Assembly: GCA_965369375.1 (NCBI GenBank)
Contig: CBDUQN010000054.1
Location: 1-21,850, forward strand
Length of the DNA: 21,850 bases
Reading direction: 5' to 3'
DNA from: CBDUQN01 sp965369375
Lineage (GTDB): Bacteria; Krumholzibacteriota; Krumholzibacteriia; Krumholzibacteriales; Krumholzibacteriaceae
The position numbers were made by a program, and so were the translations under genes. The notes under the pieces were generated by a model that saw only the letters and a program-made list of their open reading frames with translations, did not search any database and was not told where the DNA came from. How positions within the stretch are numbered: the first letter of the stretch is position 1; every line of letters begins with the position of its first letter. This document shows positions 14,711 through 21,850 of this stretch, piece after piece.

Positions 14711-15145
14711 TCAATCGGCGCCGTTGCCCCTGCGTAGTCTCTTCTCTATCTTGATCTTCATGCCTCGATCGGGGATCATCTCGAAATCGAGTGAATCCAT
14801 CATGGAATTCATAATGTATATTCCCCTGCCGCGCAGATGGTGGATGTCGGAGGGGTCGGGGATATGCTGCAAGTAACTCTTCCAGTCAAATCCGTCGCCG
14901 CAGTCGATCACCTCGACAACAAGCCTGTCTTCCTCCTCGATAAAGGTGACATGTACGTTACAGCCCTCGCAGAGTTTGTTTCCGTGCTCGAGGGCATTTG
15001 TGCAGGCTTCCACGACTGAAATCGCTATCTCGTTTCTTACGTCTTTTTCAAATCCCATATCTACCAGCACTTCACCGCATACGAGATCTATGAGGTTGAG
15101 ATATTTGTAATCGCTCGGGAACTCTACTACGATACTGTTAGCCAT
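14711..15145 (-). CDS. RsbW/SpoIIAB-like anti-sigma serine kinase
   Basis: This 144-residue GHKL-fold (HATPase_c_2) kinase has the N-box EACTNALEHGN (about 46-56), G1 box DCGDGFD and G2 box RGRGIYIMNSMMD. In partner switching it phosphorylates the STAS protein and, when free, binds its target, classically a sigma factor. No sigma factor is encoded here, so the target could be a distant sigma factor or a different output protein. It lies 36 nt after the STAS gene and before the PP2C phosphatase gene, giving antagonist, kinase and phosphatase in order. The upstream sequence is G-rich (GGGAGGGGG) about 20 nt from the ATG, with AGG closer. Confidence 0.93.
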   Translation of the reverse strand: MANSIVVEFPSDYKYLNLIDLVCGEVLVDMGFEKDVRNEIAISVVEACTNALEHGNKLCEGCNVHVTFIEEEDRLVVEVIDCGDGFDWKSYLQHIPDPSDIHHLRGRGIYIMNSMMDSLDFEMIPDRGMKIKIEKRLRRGNGAD

Positions 15146-15181
15146 TGCTGGTTGCCTGCCCCCTCCCTCATCTGCCTCTAT

Positions 15182-15526
15182 CTATATGGTCTCAAAGCTC
15201 CCTAACGCCTCATCTTCACTGCCGTAACACTCAAAAATCAGATTGAGCTTCGTAACATACAGTATGCTCTGTATTCTATCAGAGACATTGAGCAGTTTCA
15301 AGTCTCCTCCGTGCTTTCTGAGCGTCGTATATCCCGTTATCAGTATCCCGATCCCGGTGCTGTTGATCCAATTGATTCCGCGAAGGTTTACGATAACGTT
15401 CTTCTTGCCCTCGTCGAGGAGGCTTCGAAGCGTATCGCGGAAGCTGTCGGCATCGGGGCCTCCCATGAGTTTTCCATGAAGATCGAGAATGACGACGGTG
15501 CCGAACTCTCGAAGCTGAATCTTCAA
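15182..15526 (-). CDS. STAS anti-sigma factor antagonist (RsbV/SpoIIAA-like)
   Basis: This 114-residue single STAS domain starts with a beta strand (KIQLREFGTVVILDLHGKL). The phospho-acceptor loop reads NWINSTGIGILI, where Ser-Thr replaces the DSS/DST of SpoIIAA/RsbV and can still be phosphorylated. It would compete with the target for the adjacent kinase and be reset by the PP2C phosphatase. The start is TTG at 15526, preceded by GGGAGGGA at good spacing. An upstream TTG at 15574 would extend into rluD and lacks such a site. Sixteen nucleotides separate it from the rluD stop, so it is likely co-transcribed with ileS through rluD. Confidence 0.92.
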   Translation of the reverse strand: MKIQLREFGTVVILDLHGKLMGGPDADSFRDTLRSLLDEGKKNVIVNLRGINWINSTGIGILITGYTTLRKHGGDLKLLNVSDRIQSILYVTKLNLIFECYGSEDEALGSFETI

Positions 15527-15542
15527 CGAATCCCTCCCGAGA

Positions 15543-16535
15543 TCACTCGTTCTCTGCAAGATGTTTGATCCCAAGGAGTTCGAGTACAGAAAGAATGTCG
15601 GCCGGGAGTCGCGCGCGAAACGTCATCACATTCCCCGTCGCCGGATGGACGAAGGATAGCTCGCCCGCATGCAGCGCCTGTCTGTCGATCATCGAAAGGG
15701 CCTTTCCGGCGGTCTCCGCCTCATTCTTGGAAAGCGTTCCCTTCCTGATCCTTCGCCCGCCGTAAACGGAATCACCCAGAACCGGGTGACCGTTGTGAGA
15801 CAGGTGCACACGAATCTGGTGCGTTCGCCCCGTCCCGAGCTTGAGCCTAATATACTGGAAGGGAGAAATGGTGTCTAGGACATAGTAGCTCGTATATGCC
15901 TCTCTTCCACCGGTCGGGACGACCGCCATTTTCTTGCGATCACGCGGCGAGCGCCCGATCGGCAGATCGATCTCGCCGCTGGCTGCCGGCATTTCCCCCC
16001 AGACAACGGCGAAGTACACTCTTCCGACCTTTCGCTCCATGAGCTGGCGGCTCAATGCGATATGAGAGGCATCGTTCTTTGCGACAACAAGAAGCCCCGA
16101 TGTGCCGGCGTCGAGCCGGTGAACGATGCCGGGCCTCAAGCTCCCGCCGATCCCGGAGAGATCGCTGCAGTGAGCGAGGAGTGCATTTACCAGCGTGCCG
16201 CTCTCGTTTCCCGGCGCGGGATGCACGACCATGCCGGACCGCTTGTTGACGACCACGAGGTTCTCGTCCTCAAAAACGATATCGAGCTGAATCTCCTCCG
16301 GGAGCACCTCGATCGGCTTTGGAGGACTGAATTGGAGAATTATGTGCTCACCCTCATGAACTTTCCGCGAAGGCTTGCCCACAGGTTCCCCGTTTACCCT
16401 GCAATCCAGTGCCCGAACGGCTTTCTGTATTCTCGAGCGGGAAAGCTCCGGAATCTGTTCACTCAGGAAGGTGTCGATGCGCTCTCCGCTGTCCTCCTCA
16501 TCGACAATAAAATTAAAAAATCTTTCCTCAGTCAT
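15543..16535 (-). CDS. rluD: RluD-family 23S rRNA pseudouridine synthase
   Basis: This 330-residue enzyme has an N-terminal S4 RNA-binding domain (about 16-75, with RIDTFLSEQ and LSRSRIQKAV) and a pseudouridine synthase domain. The catalytic Asp142 is in GIVHRLDAGTSGLLVVAK; the usual RLDKDTSG is RLDAGTSG here, a variant seen in other bacteria. GTGRTHQIRVHLSHNGHPVLGD is the second hallmark. The precise uridine target (RluD positions versus RluA/RluC type) cannot be assigned from sequence. AAGGGA lies 8-9 nt before the ATG. It follows lspA, a neighbour in many bacteria. Confidence 0.93.
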   Translation of the reverse strand: MTEERFFNFIVDEEDSGERIDTFLSEQIPELSRSRIQKAVRALDCRVNGEPVGKPSRKVHEGEHIILQFSPPKPIEVLPEEIQLDIVFEDENLVVVNKRSGMVVHPAPGNESGTLVNALLAHCSDLSGIGGSLRPGIVHRLDAGTSGLLVVAKNDASHIALSRQLMERKVGRVYFAVVWGEMPAASGEIDLPIGRSPRDRKKMAVVPTGGREAYTSYYVLDTISPFQYIRLKLGTGRTHQIRVHLSHNGHPVLGDSVYGGRRIRKGTLSKNEAETAGKALSMIDRQALHAGELSFVHPATGNVMTFRARLPADILSVLELLGIKHLAENE

Positions 16536-16613
16536 AACCGTAATCCCTTACATACGGCAATGCCGATTATCCGGCGCGGCTATGTGTGACGGAAAATGCG
16601 TCAAATCAAACGG

Positions 16614-17096
16614 TCAAGCGGAGCTTGTGTTTATTTCCCGCTCATGAGCGGGTTCGGATTGTCTTATAAATCCGAGAATGAGCAGCACCGCACCGATCGT
16701 TACGGCGATATCGGCTACGTTGTATGTCGGCCAGCGGTATCTTCCGATTCCCATGTCGATAAAATCGATAACCTCCCCGCTGGCGATCCGGTCGATCAGA
16801 TTCCCAAACGCGCCTCCCAGAATCAAGCCGAGGTACACCCGCTTGCTCGTCGGCGCAAATCTCATGCGGTATGCGAAAAAGATGAGCGCGCCGATCGAGA
16901 TGATAGTGATGGTGAGCAGAAGGGGCTTGGCGCCGGAGAGGATTCCGAGGATTGCGCCTTCGTTCTTGCTGAGCGCGATCCGTAGAATCCCGTCAATAAT
17001 ATCGGTACCACCTTGGTACTTGTAAATTTCCCAGATAATTCTCTTGGAGGCTTGATCGAGTATGACAACAAGAGCAGCTACAACAAAGTAGAGCAC
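16614..17096 (-). CDS. lspA: lipoprotein signal peptidase II
   Basis: LspA removes signal peptides from prolipoproteins at the inner membrane. The 160-residue protein has four membrane helices and both catalytic aspartates of the family: GNLIDRIASGEVIDFID (Asp111, E. coli Asp124) and YNVADIAV (Asp129, E. coli Asp143). The conserved KNEGAILGIL loop (44-53) is also present. The GTG at 17096 lies 3 nt after the zinc-finger gene's stop, with AGAGGA about 10 nt upstream. A possible client is the efflux adaptor, whose signal ends in a lipobox-like Cys. Confidence 0.96.
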   Translation of the reverse strand: MLYFVVAALVVILDQASKRIIWEIYKYQGGTDIIDGILRIALSKNEGAILGILSGAKPLLLTITIISIGALIFFAYRMRFAPTSKRVYLGLILGGAFGNLIDRIASGEVIDFIDMGIGRYRWPTYNVADIAVTIGAVLLILGFIRQSEPAHEREINTSSA

Positions 17097-17099
17097 CCG

Positions 17100-17516
17100 T
17101 TATTTTCCTCTCCGCTGCTGTTCGGACTTGCTCTTGCATTCGATGCAGAGCTTGGCGCCCGGCACCGCTTGGAGTCGTTTCGGGGAAATGAGACAACCGC
17201 AATCATCGCACTTCCCGTACTCTCCGCGTTCCATGCGCTCGAGCGCATTGTCGAGAGATCTCAGGTAGTGCCCTTCCTGGCTCGCATAGTAGAAGTTCTT
17301 TTCCTTCTCCATGTAGTCGGTCCCGAGATCGGCAAGATGGTTGGAGTACGACTGCTTCGCTGCTTCAGAATCCTCTGTTGCGGTGTTGATCGATTCTTCG
17401 ATCCTGCCGAGATCGCGAAGAACGCGTTCACGCTCAGTGAGGAGTATCTTCTTGAACTGCTTGAGCTCCTTCTTAATGTATTTCGTCTTATTCTTTTTCT
17501 TGTTACTAGCAGTCAT
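17100..17516 (-). CDS. TraR/DksA-family zinc-finger RNA polymerase regulator
   Basis: This 138-residue protein has a Lys-rich start, a long coiled coil (about 12-95) and a C4 zinc finger: CDDC (Cys103, Cys106) and CIEC (Cys124, Cys127). The tip region reads HLADLGTDYMEKEK, resembling the DksA tip acidic residues. DksA-like proteins enter the RNA polymerase secondary channel and alter promoter use with ppGpp. Placing it between ileS and lspA is a frequent arrangement in FCB-group genomes. AGGAG is 9 nt before the ATG, and 29 nt separate it from ileS. True DksA versus a generic TraR-like paralogue cannot be decided here. Confidence 0.93.
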   Translation of the reverse strand: MTASNKKKNKTKYIKKELKQFKKILLTERERVLRDLGRIEESINTATEDSEAAKQSYSNHLADLGTDYMEKEKNFYYASQEGHYLRSLDNALERMERGEYGKCDDCGCLISPKRLQAVPGAKLCIECKSKSEQQRRGK

Positions 17517-17545
17517 CGTTGTTTCTCCTTAAAGCCACAATAAAT

Positions 17546-20500
17546 CTAAGAGCGTTTCATCCAGAGTGCAACTTCATTCTTATCGACTGAAAATTTCGTC
17601 GCAAACTCCCAATCCTGTTCGCCCTCTTCGAGGTGCTCGGCAAGCGTCTCGGCGCGGATGTGATCCCCGTACTCCTTGAAAACTTCACCCGCCTCCGCCT
17701 GAGCCTTGTATGATAATGCAATTCGATCGCTCACTTCAAGCCCGGAATCCTTGCGGAAGTTCTGGATGCGGTTAACAATGTCCCTCGCCATTCCTTCTCT
17801 GAGGAGCTCCGGGCTGAGGCGAGTATCGAGGATCGCTGTCAGAGAACCTTCCGTCTCGGCTGCAAAACCTTCCGTTGTGTGTTGCAGGATTTGTACCTCT
17901 TCACGCTTTATTGTCTCTTTTTTCTCTCCGATGTCAATAGTGATCTCGCCGGAGGAAAGCAGTGTGCCGAGCTGGTCGGCGCCCAAACCGTCGAGCGCTT
18001 TCGCGGCATCTTTCATCGATTTTCCCAATCGTTTCCCGAGTACCGCGTAATCGGGCTTTACGCTGTAACTGATGTAATCACCAGTAGTTTCAAGAATCGT
18101 TATCGCCTTCACGTTGAGCTCGTCACGAACCAGGGCGGCGAGCTCCCCGTCCTCCGTCCAGGCGAGATCCCCCCGGTATGAATTGTAGAGGAGAAGCTCC
18201 GCGAGCGGCGTGCGCACCCTGATGCCCTTTTTGTTTCTCACGGCCCGGCCGAGTGTCACCGCATCGAGAATTCCTTGCATTTTGTTCTCCAGATCCTTAT
18301 CGATGAGCGTATCTGCCGCCTTCGGATACGCCTCGAGATGGATACTCGGCGCTTGCGTCTTTCCGCTCTCATCGTTTCCAAATCCATGGAGCCGCAGGAA
18401 AAGCGCCTCGCTCAGAAACGGTGCATACGGCGCAGCGAGCTTCGCCACCCCATCGAGCACCAGAAAGAATGTCTCGTATGCGGCGAGCTTGTCATCGTTC
18501 ATTTCGTTTTTCCAGAACCGGCGGCGGCACCGCCGGAGGTACCAGTTGCTGAGCTCATCGATGACGAATGTCTGGATCAGACGCGCTCCTCGCGCGAACT
18601 CGTACGCATCAAGGGCTTCAGTTACATCCCCGACCGTTGAGTTGTACCGCGAGAGTATCCAGCGGTCGATCAGATTATCGCTCCCCGTTTTTCCGGTCGG
18701 GGTAAAACCGTCGATCTCCGCGTAGATGGCGAAGAAGCTGTACAGGTTCCGGAGCGTGCCGAGAAACTTGTTGGCCACATCCTTGAGCGCCGCCGGATCG
18801 AAACGCTTCGGCAGATGCGACGCCCCGCTCGTCATGAGGTACCAGCGCAGGGCATCGGCGCCTTCGCTGCGCAGGATGTCACTCGCAAATACGGCGTTTT
18901 TCTTGCTCTTGGCCATCTTCTGTCCCTCGGCATCGAGCACCATTCCGTGGGGGAGGCATCGCCGGTAGGGACTCTGCTTTGTGAGAAACGCACCGATAAC
19001 GAGGAGAGAATAGAACCAGCCCCTCGACTGGTCAACACCCTCGCTGATGAAATCGGCGGGAAACTGCTCCTTGAAGATGTCCATATTCTCAACAGGGTAA
19101 TGGTACTGGGCGAACGGCATTGCTCCCGAGTCGAACCAGCAGTCGATCACCTCGGGGACGCGATTCATTTTTCCCCCGCATTCGGGGCAACCGACATCGA
19201 GCTCATCAATGAACGGCTTGTGCAGATCGTACTCCTCGGGGAAGCGTTCGCTTATCGACTGAAGCTCTGCGACGCTCCCAATGCAATACTTCTCGCCGCA
19301 CGATTCACAGATCCAGATATTGAGCGGCGTGCCCCAGTAGCGCTCGCGGCTCAGGGCCCAGTCGACGTTCCCCTCGAGCCACCGCGTAAATCGTTTCTCA
19401 CCGACCTCGGGGGGGTACCAGTGAATGTTGGAGTTGGCTTCGAGCAATAGATCCTTGAATGCAGTCGTTTTTATGTACCACGAGCGTCTCGCGTAGTATA
19501 CGAGGGGCGAATTGCAGCGCCAGCAGAACGGATACTGGTGAGTGATCTCGCCGCTTCGGTAGAGGATCCCCCTAGACTCAAGATCCTCGAGGATCTCGGG
19601 ATCGGCATCCTTGATGAATTTTCCCGCCCACTGGGTGATCTCGTCGGTGAACCTGCCCCTGATATCGACGGGCTGAAAGAACGGCAGATTTTCCACCTTT
19701 CCCGCCTGATAATCGTCCTCACCGAAGGCCGGGGCGATATGCACGATGCCGGTTCCCTCGGTAAGGGTGACATAATCGCCGCCGATAACGCGAAATCCGC
19801 CCTCGGCGTCCGCAAAATAGGGAAAGCAGGGCTCGTAGCGCAGGCCGATGAGATCGCTGCCCTTGACCGTTTCGATGACCTCCCTCTCATCATCGAGTAC
19901 ATGGAGGAGATCTTCGGCAAGGATCAACACGTCTCCCTTGTTCCTCACCCGCACATAACTGTGATCGGGGCCGACGGCGAGCGCCACATTCGACAGCAGC
20001 GTCCACGGCGTCGTCGTCCAGACAAGAAAATATTCTTCTGCATCGATGACCTTGAGCTTTATAAATATCGATGGATCCCTTACTTCCTTATAACCCTGCG
20101 AAACTTCATGGCTCGAGAGCGACGTGCCGCATCGCGGGCAGTAGGGGACGATCTTGTGCCCCTCGAAGAGCATGTCCTGATCCCAGAACTGCTTGAGAAT
20201 CCACCAGACCGATTCGATGTAATCGTTTTTGAAAGTTATATACGGATCGTCGAGATCGAGCCAGAAGCCGTGCCTGCGCGTGAATTCATGCCATTCATCG
20301 AGATAGCGAAAAACGCTTTTCCTGCATTCCGCGTTGAACCTGTCGATCCCGTACTTCTCGATCTGGTCCTTGCCGTCGAGGCCGAGCGCCTTCTCCACCT
20401 CTATCTCGACGGGCAAACCGTGCGTGTCCCACCCCGCCTTGCGGACGACCCGGTGTCCCTGCATCGTCTTGTACCGGCAGACCAGATCTTTGATCGTGCG

Positions 20501-20710
20501 CGAAAGGGCGTGGTGAACGCCCGGCCTGCCATTCGCCGTCGGAGGCCCCTCATAGAAGATGAAGTTATTATCGGCCGATCGTTCCTCGACACTCCGCCTG
20601 AAGATATCGTGGCGGTCCCAATAGTCAAGGACCTCATCCTCGGTCTCGAGGGCGAGATGCTGTGGGGAGAGCTCCCTGAATCTCTTATCGACCTTCTCTG
20701 TATCGCTCAT
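17546..20710 (-). CDS. ileS: isoleucyl-tRNA synthetase, type 2 (IleRS2) with GXHH signature
   Basis: The 1054-residue class I synthetase charges tRNA-Ile. It resembles the Thermus/eukaryotic-type enzyme (YEGPPTANG, AGWDTHGLPVE) rather than E. coli IleRS. The ATP-binding signature normally HXGH reads G64-V65-H66-H67, with Gly and His exchanged. KMSKS is KMAKS (598-602). Zinc-type cysteines occur in PYCPRCG (191, 194), CESCGEKYC and CPECGG. The editing domain carries WTTTPWTLLSN (231-241). No C-terminal zinc finger of the E. coli type is seen. The ATG at 20710 has no Shine-Dalgarno, and the leader is about 129 nt. It heads the ileS-traR/dksA-lspA-rluD cluster. Only one ileS is visible, so this may be the housekeeping copy, with natural mupirocin tolerance as an inference. 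Confidence 0.97.
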   Translation of the reverse strand: MSDTEKVDKRFRELSPQHLALETEDEVLDYWDRHDIFRRSVEERSADNNFIFYEGPPTANGRPGVHHALSRTIKDLVCRYKTMQGHRVVRKAGWDTHGLPVEIEVEKALGLDGKDQIEKYGIDRFNAECRKSVFRYLDEWHEFTRRHGFWLDLDDPYITFKNDYIESVWWILKQFWDQDMLFEGHKIVPYCPRCGTSLSSHEVSQGYKEVRDPSIFIKLKVIDAEEYFLVWTTTPWTLLSNVALAVGPDHSYVRVRNKGDVLILAEDLLHVLDDEREVIETVKGSDLIGLRYEPCFPYFADAEGGFRVIGGDYVTLTEGTGIVHIAPAFGEDDYQAGKVENLPFFQPVDIRGRFTDEITQWAGKFIKDADPEILEDLESRGILYRSGEITHQYPFCWRCNSPLVYYARRSWYIKTTAFKDLLLEANSNIHWYPPEVGEKRFTRWLEGNVDWALSRERYWGTPLNIWICESCGEKYCIGSVAELQSISERFPEEYDLHKPFIDELDVGCPECGGKMNRVPEVIDCWFDSGAMPFAQYHYPVENMDIFKEQFPADFISEGVDQSRGWFYSLLVIGAFLTKQSPYRRCLPHGMVLDAEGQKMAKSKKNAVFASDILRSEGADALRWYLMTSGASHLPKRFDPAALKDVANKFLGTLRNLYSFFAIYAEIDGFTPTGKTGSDNLIDRWILSRYNSTVGDVTEALDAYEFARGARLIQTFVIDELSNWYLRRCRRRFWKNEMNDDKLAAYETFFLVLDGVAKLAAPYAPFLSEALFLRLHGFGNDESGKTQAPSIHLEAYPKAADTLIDKDLENKMQGILDAVTLGRAVRNKKGIRVRTPLAELLLYNSYRGDLAWTEDGELAALVRDELNVKAITILETTGDYISYSVKPDYAVLGKRLGKSMKDAAKALDGLGADQLGTLLSSGEITIDIGEKKETIKREEVQILQHTTEGFAAETEGSLTAILDTRLSPELLREGMARDIVNRIQNFRKDSGLEVSDRIALSYKAQAEAGEVFKEYGDHIRAETLAEHLEEGEQDWEFATKFSVDKNEVALWMKRS

Positions 20711-20727
20711 AATAAAATATCTGTTGT

Positions 20728-20775
20728 CTACGTATATATGATATCCAGCGAATGCTCTTCGTAGATTTCCCGCAT
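20728..20775 (-). other. possible 15-codon leader ORF upstream of ileS
   Basis: The reading frame MREIYEEHSLDIIYT lies in the ileS leader and has three Ile codons, two adjacent (ATC ATA) shortly before the stop. It could sense Ile-tRNA charging, but it has no good ribosome site and no obvious terminator or anti-terminator pair follows. Confidence 0.2.
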
Positions 20776-20845
20776 CTCATTAGGTCCCGCGGCCTGCAAT
20801 TCTCACACGTTCGACCGCTCTATTTGCCTGAAAATTGAACAATTG

Positions 20846-20874
20846 TTTATAATGGAATATGCCGAGAATGTCAA
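20846..20874 (-). promoter_or_regulatory. ileS operon promoter
   Basis: Minus-strand reading gives TTGACA (20869-20874), 17 bp, then TATAAA (20846-20851), placing the start near 20839 and leaving a leader of about 129 nt. No T-box sequence was recognised in that leader. Confidence 0.75.
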
Positions 20875-20901
20875 GAATGCAATGCAGGAGCGCATGGAGC
20901 G

Positions 20902-21729
20902 CTACTTCACCCGCTTCAGGAAAGCGGTAACTAGCTTGCAGAGCTTGGCTTCTCCCTTTTTTGCCACGGCGATGATATCCTTGATATTGACCGGTTCGAG
21001 GCAATCGGGAAGGGCCTTGTCCGTTACAACGGCGATGCCGAGAACCTTCATTCCACCGTGAACCGCCGCAATATTCTCCGGAACCATCGACATGCCGACC
21101 ACATCGGCGCCTATTCGGCGCAGGAAACGGTACTCGGCGGCCGTTTCGAGGTTCGGTCCGGCGACCGCCACGAACACACCACGCTTTAAGCTGATTTTCT
21201 CATCCAGCGCCGTACTCTCGAGCAGGTTGATATATTTACGGTTGTACGGTTCGCTCATATCCGGAAAACGGGGCCCGAGCCGTTCATCGTTCGGACCGAT
21301 GAGCGGATTGTCGGCCATGAGGTTGATATGGTCCGTTACGGCTACGAGATCCCCCTTGTCGAGCAGGGGATTCATGCCGCCGACCGCCGATGTCAGGATC
21401 AGGGACCGGGCACCGAGCGCTTTCATGACCCTCACGGGAAAGGTTACCTGTTTCATCGTATACCCTTCGTAGTAATGCACGCGTCCCTCCATCGCGATCA
21501 CGGTTCGGCCGGAAAGCGTGCCGATGATCAGATTGCCCGCATGAAGCCCCACCACCGTCGAAACGGGAAAATTCGGAATATCTTCGTAGGCGATCGTTGC
21601 TTTGACCTTGATCAACTTTGCAAGTCCGCCGAGTCCGCTCCCGAGAATGATCCCGAATGACGGGCGGATATTGACCTGCTTTCTGATAAACGAAGCACTC
21701 TCTTCTATTTGTTCGTAGAGATCGGTCAC
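20902..21729 (-). CDS. purine nucleoside phosphorylase (trimeric PNP family)
   Basis: The 275-residue enzyme splits purine nucleosides with phosphate in salvage. Motifs in order: GSGLGGL (30-36), GRVHYYEGY (82-90), LTSAVGGMNP (112-121), GPNLETAAEYR (191-201, with Glu195 like human Glu201) and VGMSMVPE (211-218). The base-recognition position of human Asn243 is Asp237 here (VVTDKALPD). That residue favours 6-oxopurines when Asn; Asp recalls methylthioadenosine phosphorylase, so adenosine or mixed specificity is possible. The start is GTG at 21729, with GGGAG about 5 nt upstream. It lies 32 bp after the end of an upstream frame and may be transcribed from a promoter at 21763-21791. It is separated from ileS by the latter's own promoter. 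Confidence 0.93.
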   Translation of the reverse strand: MTDLYEQIEESASFIRKQVNIRPSFGIILGSGLGGLAKLIKVKATIAYEDIPNFPVSTVVGLHAGNLIIGTLSGRTVIAMEGRVHYYEGYTMKQVTFPVRVMKALGARSLILTSAVGGMNPLLDKGDLVAVTDHINLMADNPLIGPNDERLGPRFPDMSEPYNRKYINLLESTALDEKISLKRGVFVAVAGPNLETAAEYRFLRRIGADVVGMSMVPENIAAVHGGMKVLGIAVVTDKALPDCLEPVNIKDIIAVAKKGEAKLCKLVTAFLKRVK

Positions 21730-21761
21730 AACGGCTCCCTTCTTTTCATCGAGAACAGCAA

Positions 21762-21850
21762 TTATATACCGGTAAATATGGCGGCGGGCAAGAGGTATCT
21801 AATCAAATAAAGCCCCGCAAGCTCGAGTGCACGGAGCCGGTCCCCGGTCG
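21762..21850 (-). CDS. C-terminal end of an unidentified membrane protein (partial)
   Basis: An open frame enters from the window edge and ends TAA at 21764-21762 after at least 28 codons. It reads TGDRLRALELAGLYLIRY, then a hydrophobic end LLPAAIFTGI. This looks like the last membrane helix of an integral protein, perhaps a transporter, but is too short to assign. The other two minus frames are shorter and less protein-like. Confidence 0.4.
   Translation of the reverse strand, partial: TGDRLRALELAGLYLIRYLLPAAIFTGI
21763..21791 (-). promoter_or_regulatory. candidate promoter of the purine nucleoside phosphorylase gene
   Basis: Minus-strand reading gives TTGCCC (21786-21791), 17 bp, then TATATA (21763-21768), with TATAAT 2 bp further at 21761-21766. 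It overlaps the end of the upstream frame. Both hexamers are imperfect. Confidence 0.35.

Noticed and set aside
19538..20764. 408-codon plus-strand open frame opposite ileS
   Set aside because: It is the antisense shadow of the IleRS gene, with low-complexity composition and no recognisable motif.
20711..20839. T-box riboswitch upstream of ileS
   Set aside because: I found no T-box consensus and no terminator hairpin in the leader.

Overview
The window is a densely packed bacterial chromosome segment. Every protein gene I can support, and the single tRNA, lies on the minus strand, so transcription runs from high to low coordinates. The organism is Gram-negative: there is an outer-membrane efflux channel, a periplasmic adaptor with a lipoprotein-like signal, LspA and MltG. 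The run ileS, a TraR/DksA-like zinc finger gene, lspA and rluD, a T. thermophilus-like (type 2) IleRS, and a SpoIIE/RsbW/STAS partner-switching set point to the FCB group or a nearby candidate phylum such as Latescibacterota or Krumholzibacteriota. That placement is inference from gene content only.

Right part, 21850 to 14300: the tail of an unidentified membrane protein, a purine nucleoside phosphorylase, then a strong promoter and leader feeding ileS, traR/dksA-like, lspA, rluD, a STAS anti-anti-sigma protein, an RsbW-like kinase and a membrane GAF-PP2C phosphatase. The last three form a complete partner-switching cascade with no sigma factor or other obvious output gene beside it.

Middle part, 14300 to 8030: a secreted MsrA-MsrB fusion, ruvX with an extended -10 box so close to its ATG that the mRNA may be leaderless, mltG with its own promoter, an orphan larE with no larA/B/C nearby, a 51-residue membrane protein, and tRNA-Val(UAC) starting 3 nt after that gene's stop codon.

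Left part, 7850 to 1: a metal-efflux operon with one strong promoter (TTGACA-17-TATATT) inside nested dyads: a His-rich exported protein, a CzcC/CusC-like channel, a CzcB/CusB-like adaptor with an acidic His-rich linker, and a CusA/CzcA RND pump. Next come a glycine-rich RRM RNA-binding protein with a long leader and a clear terminator, an ArsR-family regulator with cysteine motifs and a dyad over its -10 box, and a 27-bp repeat at the window edge.

The most notable observations are: an IleRS whose HXGH signature is swapped to GXHH, a form associated in the literature with mupirocin hyper-resistance; the architecture of the metal-efflux operon and its symmetric promoter; the small membrane protein fused transcriptionally to tRNA-Val; the possibly leaderless ruvX; and the orphan partner-switching module. 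No mobile elements, CRISPR arrays or rRNA genes were seen. No intergenic stretch exceeds about 260 bases.
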